From: Bacillota bacterium
Lineage (GTDB): Bacteria > Bacillota > Clostridia > Christensenellales > SZUA-584
Direction: 5' to 3'
NCBI GenBank assembly: GCA_023412005.1
Contig: JAEYOE010000012.1
Span: 1 to 64,000, forward strand
DNA length: 64,000 bases
This document shows positions 9,236 to 17,500 of this stretch, in pieces. Position numbers and translations under genes: made by a program. Below the pieces are notes generated by a model. That model was given only the letters and a program-made list of their open reading frames with translations, was not told the DNA's origin and made no database searches. How positions within the stretch are numbered: position 1 is the first letter of the stretch; each line of letters opens with the position of its first letter.

Positions 9236-10219
9236 ATGTTCTCAGTATTATTAGATTCCCTTGGGGCTGTGTTCATTGTATTTGCGATCATCGGTGCGGG
9301 GCTGTTTGTCTCATGGCGAAAATGGGTATCGTTTGAAACAGCCAAGGCGTTTCCGAAGATCATCATCAACATATCATTCCCCGCAACGATTGTTTACAGT
9401 CTTTACAACAACTTTTCGCAGCAGCAGTTGATGAATGCGTGGCTGCCGCTGCTGATAGCGTTCGCGTCGATGATGCTCGCTTTTTTTCTCGCGAAAGCCG
9501 CCGCATGGCTGCTGCGTATTGAAAAACACAGACGCGGTGTTTTTATCGTTGCGTTTGCGTTTTCCAACTCCAGTTTCATCGGTTTTCCGGTGGCGCGCGC
9601 ACTCTTTGGCGACGTGGGCATGCCTTACGCCGTTTTTTATTTTCTTGCGGGCCATGTAACTTTTTGGCTGCTGGGCAATTACGCAATTGTGCGCGATGCC
9701 GAAGTGATAAACGGGAAAACGCATCAGTCGAGTTTCGGCAGCTCGTTAAAAAAGCTCGCGCAGCCGCCCACGCTTTCCACCATCATCATGTTCGTTGTGA
9801 TATTCGCAGGTATAAAGCTGCCGGATGTGATACTGACGACAGCCAAATATATCGGCGATTTAACCACGCCGCTGTCGTTGATTTTCATCGGCTGCATGAT
9901 ATACAACATGGGGTTTTCCGGCATGAAATGGGAGAAAGGGCTGGCCCCTGTGCTCGTTGGGCGCTTCGTGCTGGTGCCGCTGTTGTGCTATGGGCTGTGC
10001 ACGCTGGGGCTAACGCTGCTAACCCCCGAAATAACGGCTGACCACCTGTTTATGAGGGAGGTTTTTGTCGTGCAGATTGGCCTGCCTGCCATTATGCAAA
10101 CGGCAATTTCCGCCGAGATGTACGGCGCAGATACAAAGTTCGCGACCAAATGCGTGCTGTATACCACTGCGCTATCACTGATTACCATACCCGTCAATAT
10201 GCTGCTGCTTACCGTCTAA
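9236..10219 (+). CDS. AEC family (auxin efflux carrier-type) transporter
   Basis: Integral membrane protein of 327 aa with about ten hydrophobic helices. The motifs INISFPATIVYSL, FSNSSFIGFPVARALFG and PLSLIFIGCMIYNM are characteristic of the AEC/PIN-like permeases, which export organic anions or amino-acid-like compounds in bacteria. It starts 9 bp after aspartate kinase, so its substrate may relate to aspartate-family metabolites; that is inference from position. It ends convergent with the GntR gene, 5 bp away, with no separate terminator visible. Confidence 0.88.
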   Translation: MFSVLLDSLGAVFIVFAIIGAGLFVSWRKWVSFETAKAFPKIIINISFPATIVYSLYNNFSQQQLMNAWLPLLIAFASMMLAFFLAKAAAWLLRIEKHRRGVFIVAFAFSNSSFIGFPVARALFGDVGMPYAVFYFLAGHVTFWLLGNYAIVRDAEVINGKTHQSSFGSSLKKLAQPPTLSTIIMFVVIFAGIKLPDVILTTAKYIGDLTTPLSLIFIGCMIYNMGFSGMKWEKGLAPVLVGRFVLVPLLCYGLCTLGLTLLTPEITADHLFMREVFVVQIGLPAIMQTAISAEMYGADTKFATKCVLYTTALSLITIPVNMLLLTV

Positions 10220-10224
10220 CAATT

Positions 10225-10926
10225 TCATACCCCGCCTTGTCTTGAAATGCGGATGTTGTATTCATACATATCCGTACGGTAAGCCGCGTGCTCATAATAC
10301 AGTGTAACGCCGCTGGCCGCATAATACAGGCTGTTCACCTTGAGCACCGGTGTCTGGCGCGTAATACGAAGGTCTTTTTGCAGTTGCGACCCGGGAAGGT
10401 CGGCTGTCATCGAGCTGTCCGCGATTGCGATTTTATGTTCATATGTATCAGTCATCAGGCTGTAAAGCGAGCCCATCAGGTCGGCTCGGCGCAGCCCCGG
10501 GCAGATATGAGTTGGGATAAATATCTCTTCCGTTGCCACAGGCGTGCCGTCGGCCAGACGAATGCGCACCGCATGGTACACGTCTCCTTTGCAGCCTAAC
10601 AATTCAGCAACCGTTGCGGGCGGTTCGCAGATGCTGAATGCGCTTAACTTTGTTTCAGGCGTGAGCCCTCTTTGTCGCACAGTTTCGGTAAAGCTTGAGA
10701 TGTTGCGCTGCTTCATTCTAGAGGCCGATACAAACGTACCGCGTCCTTGCTCACGGTACAGCAGCCCGGCTGTCACCAGCTCGGTGAGCGCCTGACGCAC
10801 CGTCATGCGTGCAAGCCCATGCGCCGCCGCGAGATCCCTCTCTGAGGGCAGCCTGTCGCCCGGCGAGAGCGTTCCGCTTTCAATTTGGCTCCGTATCATA
10901 TCTTTAAATGTTTCATAAATCGGCAT
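10225..10926 (-). CDS. GntR-family regulator, HutC/UTRA type
   Basis: Repressor-type protein of 233 aa. Residues ~1-70 form the winged helix-turn-helix with the GntR signature (LPSERDLAAAHGLARMTVRQALTEL segment, then GTFV). Residues ~85-230 are a UTRA ligand-binding domain of the HutC subfamily, which usually senses sugars, amino acids or their phosphates. The ATG at 10926 is chosen because GGGAG lies 8 nt upstream; an in-frame ATG 27 bp earlier has no ribosome-binding site. A perfect palindrome 52 bp upstream may be its operator. Its targets are unknown; candidates are itself, the divergent LysM-CAP gene and the convergent AEC gene. Confidence 0.93.
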   Translation of the reverse strand: MPIYETFKDMIRSQIESGTLSPGDRLPSERDLAAAHGLARMTVRQALTELVTAGLLYREQGRGTFVSASRMKQRNISSFTETVRQRGLTPETKLSAFSICEPPATVAELLGCKGDVYHAVRIRLADGTPVATEEIFIPTHICPGLRRADLMGSLYSLMTDTYEHKIAIADSSMTADLPGSQLQKDLRITRQTPVLKVNSLYYAASGVTLYYEHAAYRTDMYEYNIRISRQGGV

Positions 10927-10977
10927 ACATTTTTCTCCCGAATATTTATCCAAAGCTTAGCACGTCGAAGAAGGCCT

Positions 10978-10989
10978 GTAAATATTTAC
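10978..10989. promoter_or_regulatory. Candidate GntR/HutC operator: perfect 12-bp palindrome
   Basis: GTAAATATTTAC reads the same on both strands and sits in the 124-bp divergent gap between the gntR gene and the LysM-CAP gene. HutC-type regulators commonly bind short AT-centred dyads near their own promoter. Binding by this regulator is inference. Confidence 0.45.
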
Positions 10990-11050
10990 GCGAATATAAG
11001 CACAAAATAGGCGTGAAAGAAGCGGTTTATCCGATATGAAGGGAGCAAAA

Positions 11051-11824
11051 ATGAAAAAAATACTGAAAAAAACTGTAATATTGACGCTTGTGCTTTGCCT
11101 GTTTACAGTCACGCTGACAATGGCGGCAAACACGTATACCGTGAAGCCGGGCGATACACTATCCAAGATTGCAAGCGCCAATAACGTGACCATCAGCGAT
11201 CTGCTCGCGGCCAATCCGTCAATTAAGAACGCATCGTTAATTTACGTAGGGCAGTCAATCACCATTCCGTCCACCAAATACGTCAGCTACAAGGTGGTCA
11301 GCGGCGATACATTTTGGGGCATTTCAAGAAAATTTGAGATCAGCATGGATGAGCTGAAAAAAGCGAACCCGCAGATTACGAATACAGCTGCCATTTATGT
11401 GGGGCAGACAATCATGATACCGGATACGCAGTCGCTGTTCAGCCACGAGCAGCAGGTGTTTGAGCTGGTCAATAAGGAGCGCGCGGCGCGCGGGCTGCCG
11501 CTGTTTAAGCTGAACGCGGAGCTGTCGCGCGTGGCGCGATACAAAAGCCAGGACATGATTAACAAAAAGTACTTTTCGCATACATCACCCACTTTTGGCT
11601 CGCCGTTTGACATGATGCAAAGCTTCGGGCTCAGATTCAGTGCGGCAGGAGAGAACATTGCGTACGGGCAAAAGACGGCTGCGGAGGTGATGAATTCGTG
11701 GATGAATTCGGCGGGGCATAAAGCGAATATACTCTCGCAGGCGTACACGAATATCGGCATCGGTGTGGCGAAGACGGCGAGCGGCACACTTTATTGGACG
11801 CAGATGTTCATGAACCCATATTGA
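11051..11824 (+). CDS. Secreted LysM-CAP (SCP) domain protein
   Basis: Exported protein of 257 aa. A signal peptide ends near residue 25 (MAANTYTV). Two LysM peptidoglycan-binding modules follow: YTVKPGDTLSKIA...IYVGQSITIP and YKVVSGDTFWGIS...IYVGQTIMIP. The C-terminal ~125 residues are a CAP domain of the YkwD type, with VNKERAARGLPLF, the SHTSP histidine, GENIAYG, NSWMNSAGHKANIL and GIGVAK. CAP proteins of this kind are common on clostridial spores and walls; the molecular activity is not settled. The ATG at 11051 follows AAGGGAG by 8 nt. A run of palindromic repeats lies downstream. Confidence 0.93.
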   Translation: MKKILKKTVILTLVLCLFTVTLTMAANTYTVKPGDTLSKIASANNVTISDLLAANPSIKNASLIYVGQSITIPSTKYVSYKVVSGDTFWGISRKFEISMDELKKANPQITNTAAIYVGQTIMIPDTQSLFSHEQQVFELVNKERAARGLPLFKLNAELSRVARYKSQDMINKKYFSHTSPTFGSPFDMMQSFGLRFSAAGENIAYGQKTAAEVMNSWMNSAGHKANILSQAYTNIGIGVAKTASGTLYWTQMFMNPY

Positions 11825-11890
11825 TAAGCTTATTGACTCGGCAAAAATGGCCTGAACCTGTCCTGAGTGGGGTGCGTAATGCCGCGTTTC

Positions 11891-12108
11891 GAACTCCCTC
11901 CGTCAATGAGGGGGGCAAGGGTACGATGCCGCATCCTGCACCACCCATTAACAAATAAGCAGGAGTGTACGAAACTTGGCCCCCTCGAGAGGGGGCTGTC
12001 GCCGACAGGCGACTGGGGGAGTTTAATCTGAATATGGCTGCCAGTTACTCCTTCCGTCAAATGCCGAATTCCATCCGCCATTTGCCACCTCCCTCAAAGA
12101 GGGAGGCA
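11891..12108. repeat. Palindromic miniature repeat element (MITE-like), with a degenerate partner
   Basis: From 11979 a hairpin GGCCCCCTCGAGAGGGGGC is followed by a second one (GTCGCC-GACA-GGCGAC) and GGGGGAG; about 70 bp later the arrangement is mirrored by CCTCCCTCAAAGAGGGAGG ending at about 12107. A degenerate end (CTCCCTCCGTC...GAGGGGGGC) lies at 11891-11916. Ends made of one block hairpin plus a GTC..GAC hairpin resemble the dispersed palindromic repeats at 23.9-24.5 kb and are common in clostridial intergenic DNA. No gene is evident in 11825-12296. Confidence 0.6.
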
Positions 12109-12223
12109 GGGGCACGATGCCGTATCCGGATGAAACGATGCAATAATGCAGCGACTTCCGACTCTTCCAGGATAGCGTGTAGGGGCTAAATAAAAAATCA
12201 GAAAAGCAGTTGCCGCTCGAACA

Positions 12224-12262
12224 GAAAAAGCAGGGAGACTTATTCGTCAACCCTGCTTTTTC
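12224..12262 (-). terminator. Rho-independent terminator of the vWA lipoprotein gene
   Basis: On the minus strand GAAAAAGCAGGG, a 15-nt loop, and CCCTGCTTTTTC form a 12-bp stem containing the T-run, 35 bp after the stop codon. Confidence 0.85.
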
Positions 12263-12296
12263 CTTGGAGCTTTGGGAGAGATATGTCGTAAGCTGA

Positions 12297-13952
12297 TTAT
12301 CTGTAAAGTGTACCCGCGAGTTCGGCGAGCTGCACGAACTGGGCGCGGTAGCCGTCTTCATCAATACCGCGTGAGGCTTTCGCGCGGCTGACCGCACTCG
12401 CCAGACTGGCATTGCCCTTGAACTGCGAATCTTTCAGCACCAGCGCAAACTCCGCCACGGCCGACGCGAACACGAAATCAGTGTCTGGCGCATCGGTGAA
12501 GTTGTCTATACCGGCCATGGTGGTTAACAGCTTGCTCGCGCTGCCTTCGGGTTCCTTGTAGCGGAACTTCACATACATCCAGTCACTCGCGGGCTTTTTG
12601 GGCTCCGGCTGTTTGCCGTTCTGAAACATCAGCGGATCAACGCTGCTGAAGGCTTCGGTGGCATCCACCAGCACCAGCTCATAGAATGCGGTGACGCAGT
12701 GCCCGGCACCCATCTCGCCCGCGTCTTTTCTGTCGTTGTTGAAATCTTGCGCTGCCAGCACACGGTTGTCGTAGCCGACCAACCGGTATTCGCGCACGGC
12801 TTCGGGGTTAAACTCCACCTGCACCTTCACATCTTTGGCCACTGTGAACAGTGTGGCGCAGGCTTCTTTGACGAGCACCTTCTGGGCTTCCATTAAAGAA
12901 TCGATATAGCCATAGTTACCGTTGCCTTTGTCGGCCAGCGTTTCCATGTGGTTGTCTTTCGTGTTGCCCGTGCCAAAGCCGAGCACGCTTAAGAAGATGC
13001 CGCTGTCCCGCTTGTTTTCAATCAGCGATTCAAGCTCCTCGTCAGACGACGGCCCCACATTGAAATCACCGTCGGTGCAGAGGATCACGCGGTTGTTGCC
13101 GCCTTCAATGAAATAATGTGCCGCCACGCGGTAAGCCAGCTCAATGCCGTCACCGCCTGCTGTGGAACCGCCCGCATAGAGCCGGTCGAGCGCGTTGTTG
13201 ATGGTGGCTTTGTCGTTGCCGGGGCATCCGTCCAGTACGACGCCGGAGGCACCCGCATACACCACGATGGACACGCGGTCTTTCTCGCTCAGGTTGTCTG
13301 CGAGCATGCTCATGGCCGATTTAACGAGAGGCAGTTTGTTCGGGTCTTCCATCGAACCGGAGACATCAAGCAGGAACACAAGGTTACTCGGGGGTGCTTC
13401 GCTTTTATCAAGCTCGGCGGCTTTAAGTGCCACTCGCGCTAGATAATGATTGGCGTTCCACGGACAGCTGCTGATGGTCACGCCCACGTTAACGGGATCG
13501 GTGCCGAGCGGCGCGGGGTAATCGTAGCCAAAGTAGTTGATGCATTCTTCCACGCGTACAGCATCGGTGGGGGGCAGCCAGCCGTCGTTTAAATACTGGC
13601 GAATCTGGCTGTAAGACGCGGTATCGACGTCGATTGAGAAGGTGCTTAAGGGTTGATCAAGCGGGGAGAAAAACGTGCTTTCCTGAGATACGCCGTATTC
13701 CTCGTTTGTGGTATCTGCCGTGTTCTGGTACGGATAGGGGTCGGCGTTGCCGTCGAAAGCGTACGATTCTTCGGCAGCGGCTTCAGCCGACTCGGCGGAC
13801 GCTTCAGATGCATACGCCTGCCCGGGCTCGGCGGGATAGTAGCCTGCGGATTCAGATGCAGAGGATGCAGCAGGGGCTGCGCAGCCTGCCAATGTGCCCA
13901 AGGTGACCATCACAGCCAGCAATATCACAATTATTTTTTTCATTGTTTTCAT
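12297..13952 (-). CDS. von Willebrand factor A domain lipoprotein (YfbK-like)
   Basis: Exported protein of 551 aa. The signal peptide ends in GTLAGC, giving a lipid anchor, followed by a low-complexity Ser/Ala/Glu/Tyr region of ~70 residues. Next comes an N-terminal vWA-associated domain (STFSIDVDTASYSQIRQYL, VRVEECINYF), then the vWA domain with an intact MIDAS metal site (LLDVSGSM, the downstream Thr in TINNALDRLYAGGSTAGG, and CTDGDFNVG). The C-terminal part (ALVLKDSQFKGNASL..A...RAKAS) matches the domain that follows vWA in the YfbK family. The role is unknown, probably metal-dependent protein binding at the cell surface. Start supported by CAGGAGG upstream. Confidence 0.9.
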   Translation of the reverse strand: MKTMKKIIVILLAVMVTLGTLAGCAAPAASSASESAGYYPAEPGQAYASEASAESAEAAAEESYAFDGNADPYPYQNTADTTNEEYGVSQESTFFSPLDQPLSTFSIDVDTASYSQIRQYLNDGWLPPTDAVRVEECINYFGYDYPAPLGTDPVNVGVTISSCPWNANHYLARVALKAAELDKSEAPPSNLVFLLDVSGSMEDPNKLPLVKSAMSMLADNLSEKDRVSIVVYAGASGVVLDGCPGNDKATINNALDRLYAGGSTAGGDGIELAYRVAAHYFIEGGNNRVILCTDGDFNVGPSSDEELESLIENKRDSGIFLSVLGFGTGNTKDNHMETLADKGNGNYGYIDSLMEAQKVLVKEACATLFTVAKDVKVQVEFNPEAVREYRLVGYDNRVLAAQDFNNDRKDAGEMGAGHCVTAFYELVLVDATEAFSSVDPLMFQNGKQPEPKKPASDWMYVKFRYKEPEGSASKLLTTMAGIDNFTDAPDTDFVFASAVAEFALVLKDSQFKGNASLASAVSRAKASRGIDEDGYRAQFVQLAELAGTLYR

Positions 13953-14304
13953 GAGGGGAGCCTCCTGTTTCGTTTTTACACACCAAAGACGTGAGGATTT
14001 TGGAAGAAGTTCCGGAGGAGGGAAATAATACAAATTTCCGTAACAGAAATCAGTATTTTGAAACAGAATTGTAAAAAACATGCGACATTGGCTTGAAATA
14101 TTATATAAAGTATTAGATAAGAAATAAGTTATCATGCAAGCTGATATTACGCCTAACGTGACAACTATTTAAAATTGGACGATAGTTTGATAAAGCTTTT
14201 TATCGTGCCCGTCTCTCACGACTGTAAAAAGTGAGTGGCTGGATCACCGACAGGTGACGAGGGGATAAAAAATGGCGAGACCTTCCTTTGAAGCTTGAAG
14301 CAAC

Positions 14305-14331
14305 AAAAAAGCGGGCATCTCAGCCCGCTTC
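14305..14331 (-). terminator. Rho-independent terminator of the alanyl-tRNA synthetase gene
   Basis: On the minus strand GAAGCGGGC, loop TGAGAT, GCCCGC then TTTTTT, beginning 15 bp after the stop codon. The 170 bases between it and the start region of the vWA gene hold only a decayed repeat fragment (about 14235-14264). Confidence 0.9.
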
Positions 14332-14345
14332 ATCAATCTAAACTC

Positions 14346-16139
14346 CTATTCGCTAATCAGTACTGCCTTTATGCGGCGCACACCCGCCGAGCTTGACTGC
14401 TCCTTCTGAATCTCAAACTTACCAAGCTCGCCCGTGTTTTCCGCATGCGGCCCCCCGCAAATTTCCTTAGAGAAATCGCCCGCGGAATACACCTTCACGA
14501 TGCTGCCATACTTGCTGTCGAATATACCGATTGCGCCCTGATCCTTCGCCTCGGCCACGGTCATCTCTTCGCAAACCACCGGCATTTTCTTATCAATCGC
14601 TTCGTTAACGAGGCGCTGTACCTCTTTGAGCTCGTCTTCCTCCACCTTGCGTGAAAACGCAAAGTCAAAACGCAGACGGTCTGCCGTGATGTTGCTGCCG
14701 CGCTGCTCCACCTCGGTGCCGAGCACCTGCCGCAGGGCCGCGTGCATCAAATGCGTGGCCGTATGCAAGCGTGCTGTGGCTTCGCCCGTATCGGCAAGGC
14801 CGCCCTTAAAGCGCTGCTCCGCGCCCGCGCCGGACACTTCCTGGTGCTTTTGGAACGCGGCTTCAAAACCCTTCTGATCCACCTCGAGCCCGTGCTCATG
14901 CGCAAGCTCCAGCGTGAACTCGAGCGGGAACCCGAACGTATCATACAGGTGGAACGCATCCTGACCGGAAATCACTTTGCCGTCAAGCCGCGTTTCGAGC
15001 TTTTCAAACTCCTTAAGCCCTTGTGTGATGGTACGCGAGAACCGCTCCTCTTCAAGATTTAATTCGCTGATAATACGGCTCTGGTTCTGCCCCAGCTCCG
15101 GATAAACGTCTTTATACTGGTCGATCACGGCCTGCGCAACATGCTGCAACGACATCCGCTCGATACCGAGACGCAGCGCGTAGCGCACAGCGCGGCGGAT
15201 CAAACGGCGCAGCACATAACCCTGATCCACATTGGAGGGGGTCACGCCGCGGCGGTCGCCCATGATAAAGGTAGCGCAGCGCACATGGTCTGCAATGATG
15301 CGAAACGCGCGCGTGGTTTCGGGATCGTCGCTGTAGCCTTTGCCTGAAAGCGCTGAGATTTTTGAAAGAATACCCGTGAACGCGTCGGTGTCGTACACGC
15401 TCTTTTTGCCCTGCAGTGTGGCGATGGTGCGGTCGAGCCCCATGCCGGTGTCCACGTTTTTCTGAGACAGCGGCTCAAATGTGCCGTCTGCCGTTTTGTT
15501 GTATTGCATGAACACGTCGTTCCAGATCTCAAGATATTTGCCGCATGAGCAGGCCGGGCTGCACTCGGGCGAGCACGCGGGAACGCCGGTGTCGATGAAC
15601 ATTTCGGTATCCGGACCGCACGGGCCGGTGATGCCCGCGGGGCCCCACCAGTTGTGCTTCTTGTCAAGAAAGAAGATGTGGCTTTCTTCCACGCCAAGGC
15701 TCATCCAGATATCGGCGGATTCGGTGTCCTTCGGGGCATCGGCATCGCCCGCAAAGCAGGTGAAGTAGAGCCTGTCCTTATCAATGCCGAGCCAGTCTTG
15801 AGAGGTTAAGAATTCAAAGCTATATTCAATCGCTTCCTTTTTGAAATAGTCCCCGAGAGACCAGTTGCCGAGCATCTCAAAGAACGTGCAGTGAGAGGCG
15901 TCACCCACCTCGTCGATATCGCCGGTGCGTACGCACTTTTGTACGTCGGTTAAGCGCTTGCCCTCCGGGTGCTTCGCGCCCAGCAGATACGGCACCAGCG
16001 GGTGCATGCCTGCCGTGGTAAACAGCACGGTGGGATCGTTCTCGGGTATCAGTGACGCGGAGGGGATGATCTTATGCCCCTTCGACGCGAAAAAATCCAA
16101 ATACATCTGCCGAAGCTCGTTACTGGTCAGCTGTTTCAA
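14346..16139 (-). CDS. alaS: Alanine--tRNA ligase, short form lacking the C-terminal domain
   Basis: Charges tRNA-Ala with alanine. The aminoacylation domain is complete: the N-terminal FFASKGHKIIPSASLIP, VQKCVRTGDIDEVG, TFFEMLGNWSLGDYFK, and GTGMGLDR-like DTGMGLDR segments are all present. The editing domain is also present, with zinc-ligand motifs THLMH and CGGPH. The protein stops at 597 aa just after this domain, while standard bacterial AlaS runs to about 870 aa with a DHHA1/C-Ala region that helps dimerise and bind the tRNA elbow. A clean terminator follows 15 bp later, so this is not a recent truncation. A Cys-rich insertion (PACSPECSPACSCG) lies at about residues 190-205. It could be the sole AlaS or a second copy. 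Confidence 0.93.
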   Translation of the reverse strand: MKQLTSNELRQMYLDFFASKGHKIIPSASLIPENDPTVLFTTAGMHPLVPYLLGAKHPEGKRLTDVQKCVRTGDIDEVGDASHCTFFEMLGNWSLGDYFKKEAIEYSFEFLTSQDWLGIDKDRLYFTCFAGDADAPKDTESADIWMSLGVEESHIFFLDKKHNWWGPAGITGPCGPDTEMFIDTGVPACSPECSPACSCGKYLEIWNDVFMQYNKTADGTFEPLSQKNVDTGMGLDRTIATLQGKKSVYDTDAFTGILSKISALSGKGYSDDPETTRAFRIIADHVRCATFIMGDRRGVTPSNVDQGYVLRRLIRRAVRYALRLGIERMSLQHVAQAVIDQYKDVYPELGQNQSRIISELNLEEERFSRTITQGLKEFEKLETRLDGKVISGQDAFHLYDTFGFPLEFTLELAHEHGLEVDQKGFEAAFQKHQEVSGAGAEQRFKGGLADTGEATARLHTATHLMHAALRQVLGTEVEQRGSNITADRLRFDFAFSRKVEEDELKEVQRLVNEAIDKKMPVVCEEMTVAEAKDQGAIGIFDSKYGSIVKVYSAGDFSKEICGGPHAENTGELGKFEIQKEQSSSAGVRRIKAVLISE

Positions 16140-16181
16140 TGTTGTGTTTCTCCTTTGATAAACGGTTTATGACAATTAAAC

Positions 16182-16210
16182 ATTATAGCAATAAAGTGGG
16201 CGCAAAACAA
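16182..16210 (-). promoter_or_regulatory. Sigma-A type promoter of alaS
   Basis: Minus strand: TTGTTT (16205-16210), 17-bp spacer, TATAAT (16182-16187). The leader to the start codon is only ~35 nt, too short for a T-box. Confidence 0.65.
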
Positions 16211-16250
16211 GGATAAATAGCGCGTAAGCTGTGGTTTCGCGGATCTTCGT

Positions 16251-17441
16251 TTACAATGACGGGCTATCGTTTTTTTCTGCCATGTGCAAGCCTGTAAATG
16301 CGTTGCCCTTCATCAAAAACAGAACAACAATGATACTGATAACAGACAGCGCTGCCATGCTTAAAAAACCGGCTGCATACCCGAAGGTGCCCACAATCAC
16401 GCCCGTAAGCACAGGCCCCAGCGTCATGCCGACACCGTAGCACGCCTGGAAAACAGCCATGGTGGTGGCGCGCGTTCCCGGCTTCGCATGTTCCATCGCG
16501 CAAGCCATTGAGAGAGACATGATACCGCCATTCGCGATACCGCACAATGCCTGCAGGAGATAGAGCTGCCAGATGGCGGCGGCCAGCGCGAGGCCCGCGC
16601 AGTAAACAACAAAACAGCCGAATAAAAAGATGAACACGGCTTTGTGGCTCCATCGCTTCAAGTAGCCGATAACCAGCGAGGAAACAACCGAAAACCCGAT
16701 AAATATGATCATACAGAGCGCCAGCTCCAAGTCACTCGCGCTCATCAGCTTGGCGTAAGATGTGGTAAACGACATTGTGGTGGAAAACACGATGGCCTGC
16801 TGCGACAGGCAGAGAGCCGAGAAGAACAGCAGCGGCTTGCTTTTTATAATGCCAAGCAAATCGATTTTTTCATTCGCGGCAGGTGCGACGTGCGGTTCCT
16901 TGATGAAAAGCAGCGTGAAGATACCGCATACTGCGGCGATGATGCTGGCTGCAAACAAGAACACGATACCGAGCCCATCCGCGATATAGGCGCTCACGAT
17001 AAACCCGAGCAGTATGCCGCCGTTGTTGGCGGCTATGGTGATGCCGGTCGCTTCTTTAAGTTCCTCAGGCTCAAACAGCGATGAGAAAAAAACGGTGACG
17101 GACACCCATGTGGCCGAGGTGACACCCGAGAGAAAATTGGCTGCCAAAAATGCCGCCGGATACGGGAAAAGGATGCGGATGGCCGAGGCTGCCGCCGCAC
17201 ATATCAAACCGATTAATATCAGCTTCTTCTGGCCGGCTTTTCGGTCGGCCAGTATGCCCACCGGTATGCGCAGCAGCACCTGAGCAAACCCGTATGAGCC
17301 CACGATAATGCCGACAAACGACGACGCCGCCCCCAGAGAAAGCAGATACGGGGTATGGTGCGGAATGTAAACGTATTGCGCAAACCAGAAAAACAATATC
17401 ATGATGACGAGAAGCGCTTTGGTGACGGATTTTTTCTGCAT
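16251..17441 (-). CDS. MFS transporter
   Basis: Membrane protein of 396 aa with about twelve hydrophobic helices in two halves. The loop between helices 2 and 3 carries the MFS motif RIPVGILADRKAGQKK. The C-terminal half shows GIANGGIMSLSMACAMEHAKPGTRATTMAVFQACYGVGMTLGP arranged in segments typical of drug/metabolite exporters of the YfkF/YwoG type. Substrate cannot be deduced. The ATG at 17441 has GGAG 6 nt upstream and is preferred over an in-frame TTG two codons earlier. Confidence 0.9.
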   Translation of the reverse strand: MQKKSVTKALLVIMILFFWFAQYVYIPHHTPYLLSLGAASSFVGIIVGSYGFAQVLLRIPVGILADRKAGQKKLILIGLICAAAASAIRILFPYPAAFLAANFLSGVTSATWVSVTVFFSSLFEPEELKEATGITIAANNGGILLGFIVSAYIADGLGIVFLFAASIIAAVCGIFTLLFIKEPHVAPAANEKIDLLGIIKSKPLLFFSALCLSQQAIVFSTTMSFTTSYAKLMSASDLELALCMIIFIGFSVVSSLVIGYLKRWSHKAVFIFLFGCFVVYCAGLALAAAIWQLYLLQALCGIANGGIMSLSMACAMEHAKPGTRATTMAVFQACYGVGMTLGPVLTGVIVGTFGYAAGFLSMAALSVISIIVVLFLMKGNAFTGLHMAEKNDSPSL

Positions 17442-17500
17442 GGTCAACTCCGGTTGAATTATTCTTGGGGTAGATCTGATTTATCATTGCTGTTTATTTA

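Noticed and set aside
12178..12186. GTAGGGGC near 12.18 kb as another REP of the RAYT type
   Set aside because: The following bases form no hairpin.
14235..14264. Fragment resembling the GTCGCC-GACA-GGCGAC hairpin of the 12-kb repeat
   Set aside because: It matches only one arm with several mismatches and has no mirrored end; probably a decayed remnant, not listed as a feature.
16140..16210. T-box before alaS
   Set aside because: The promoter boxes leave a leader of only about 35 nt.
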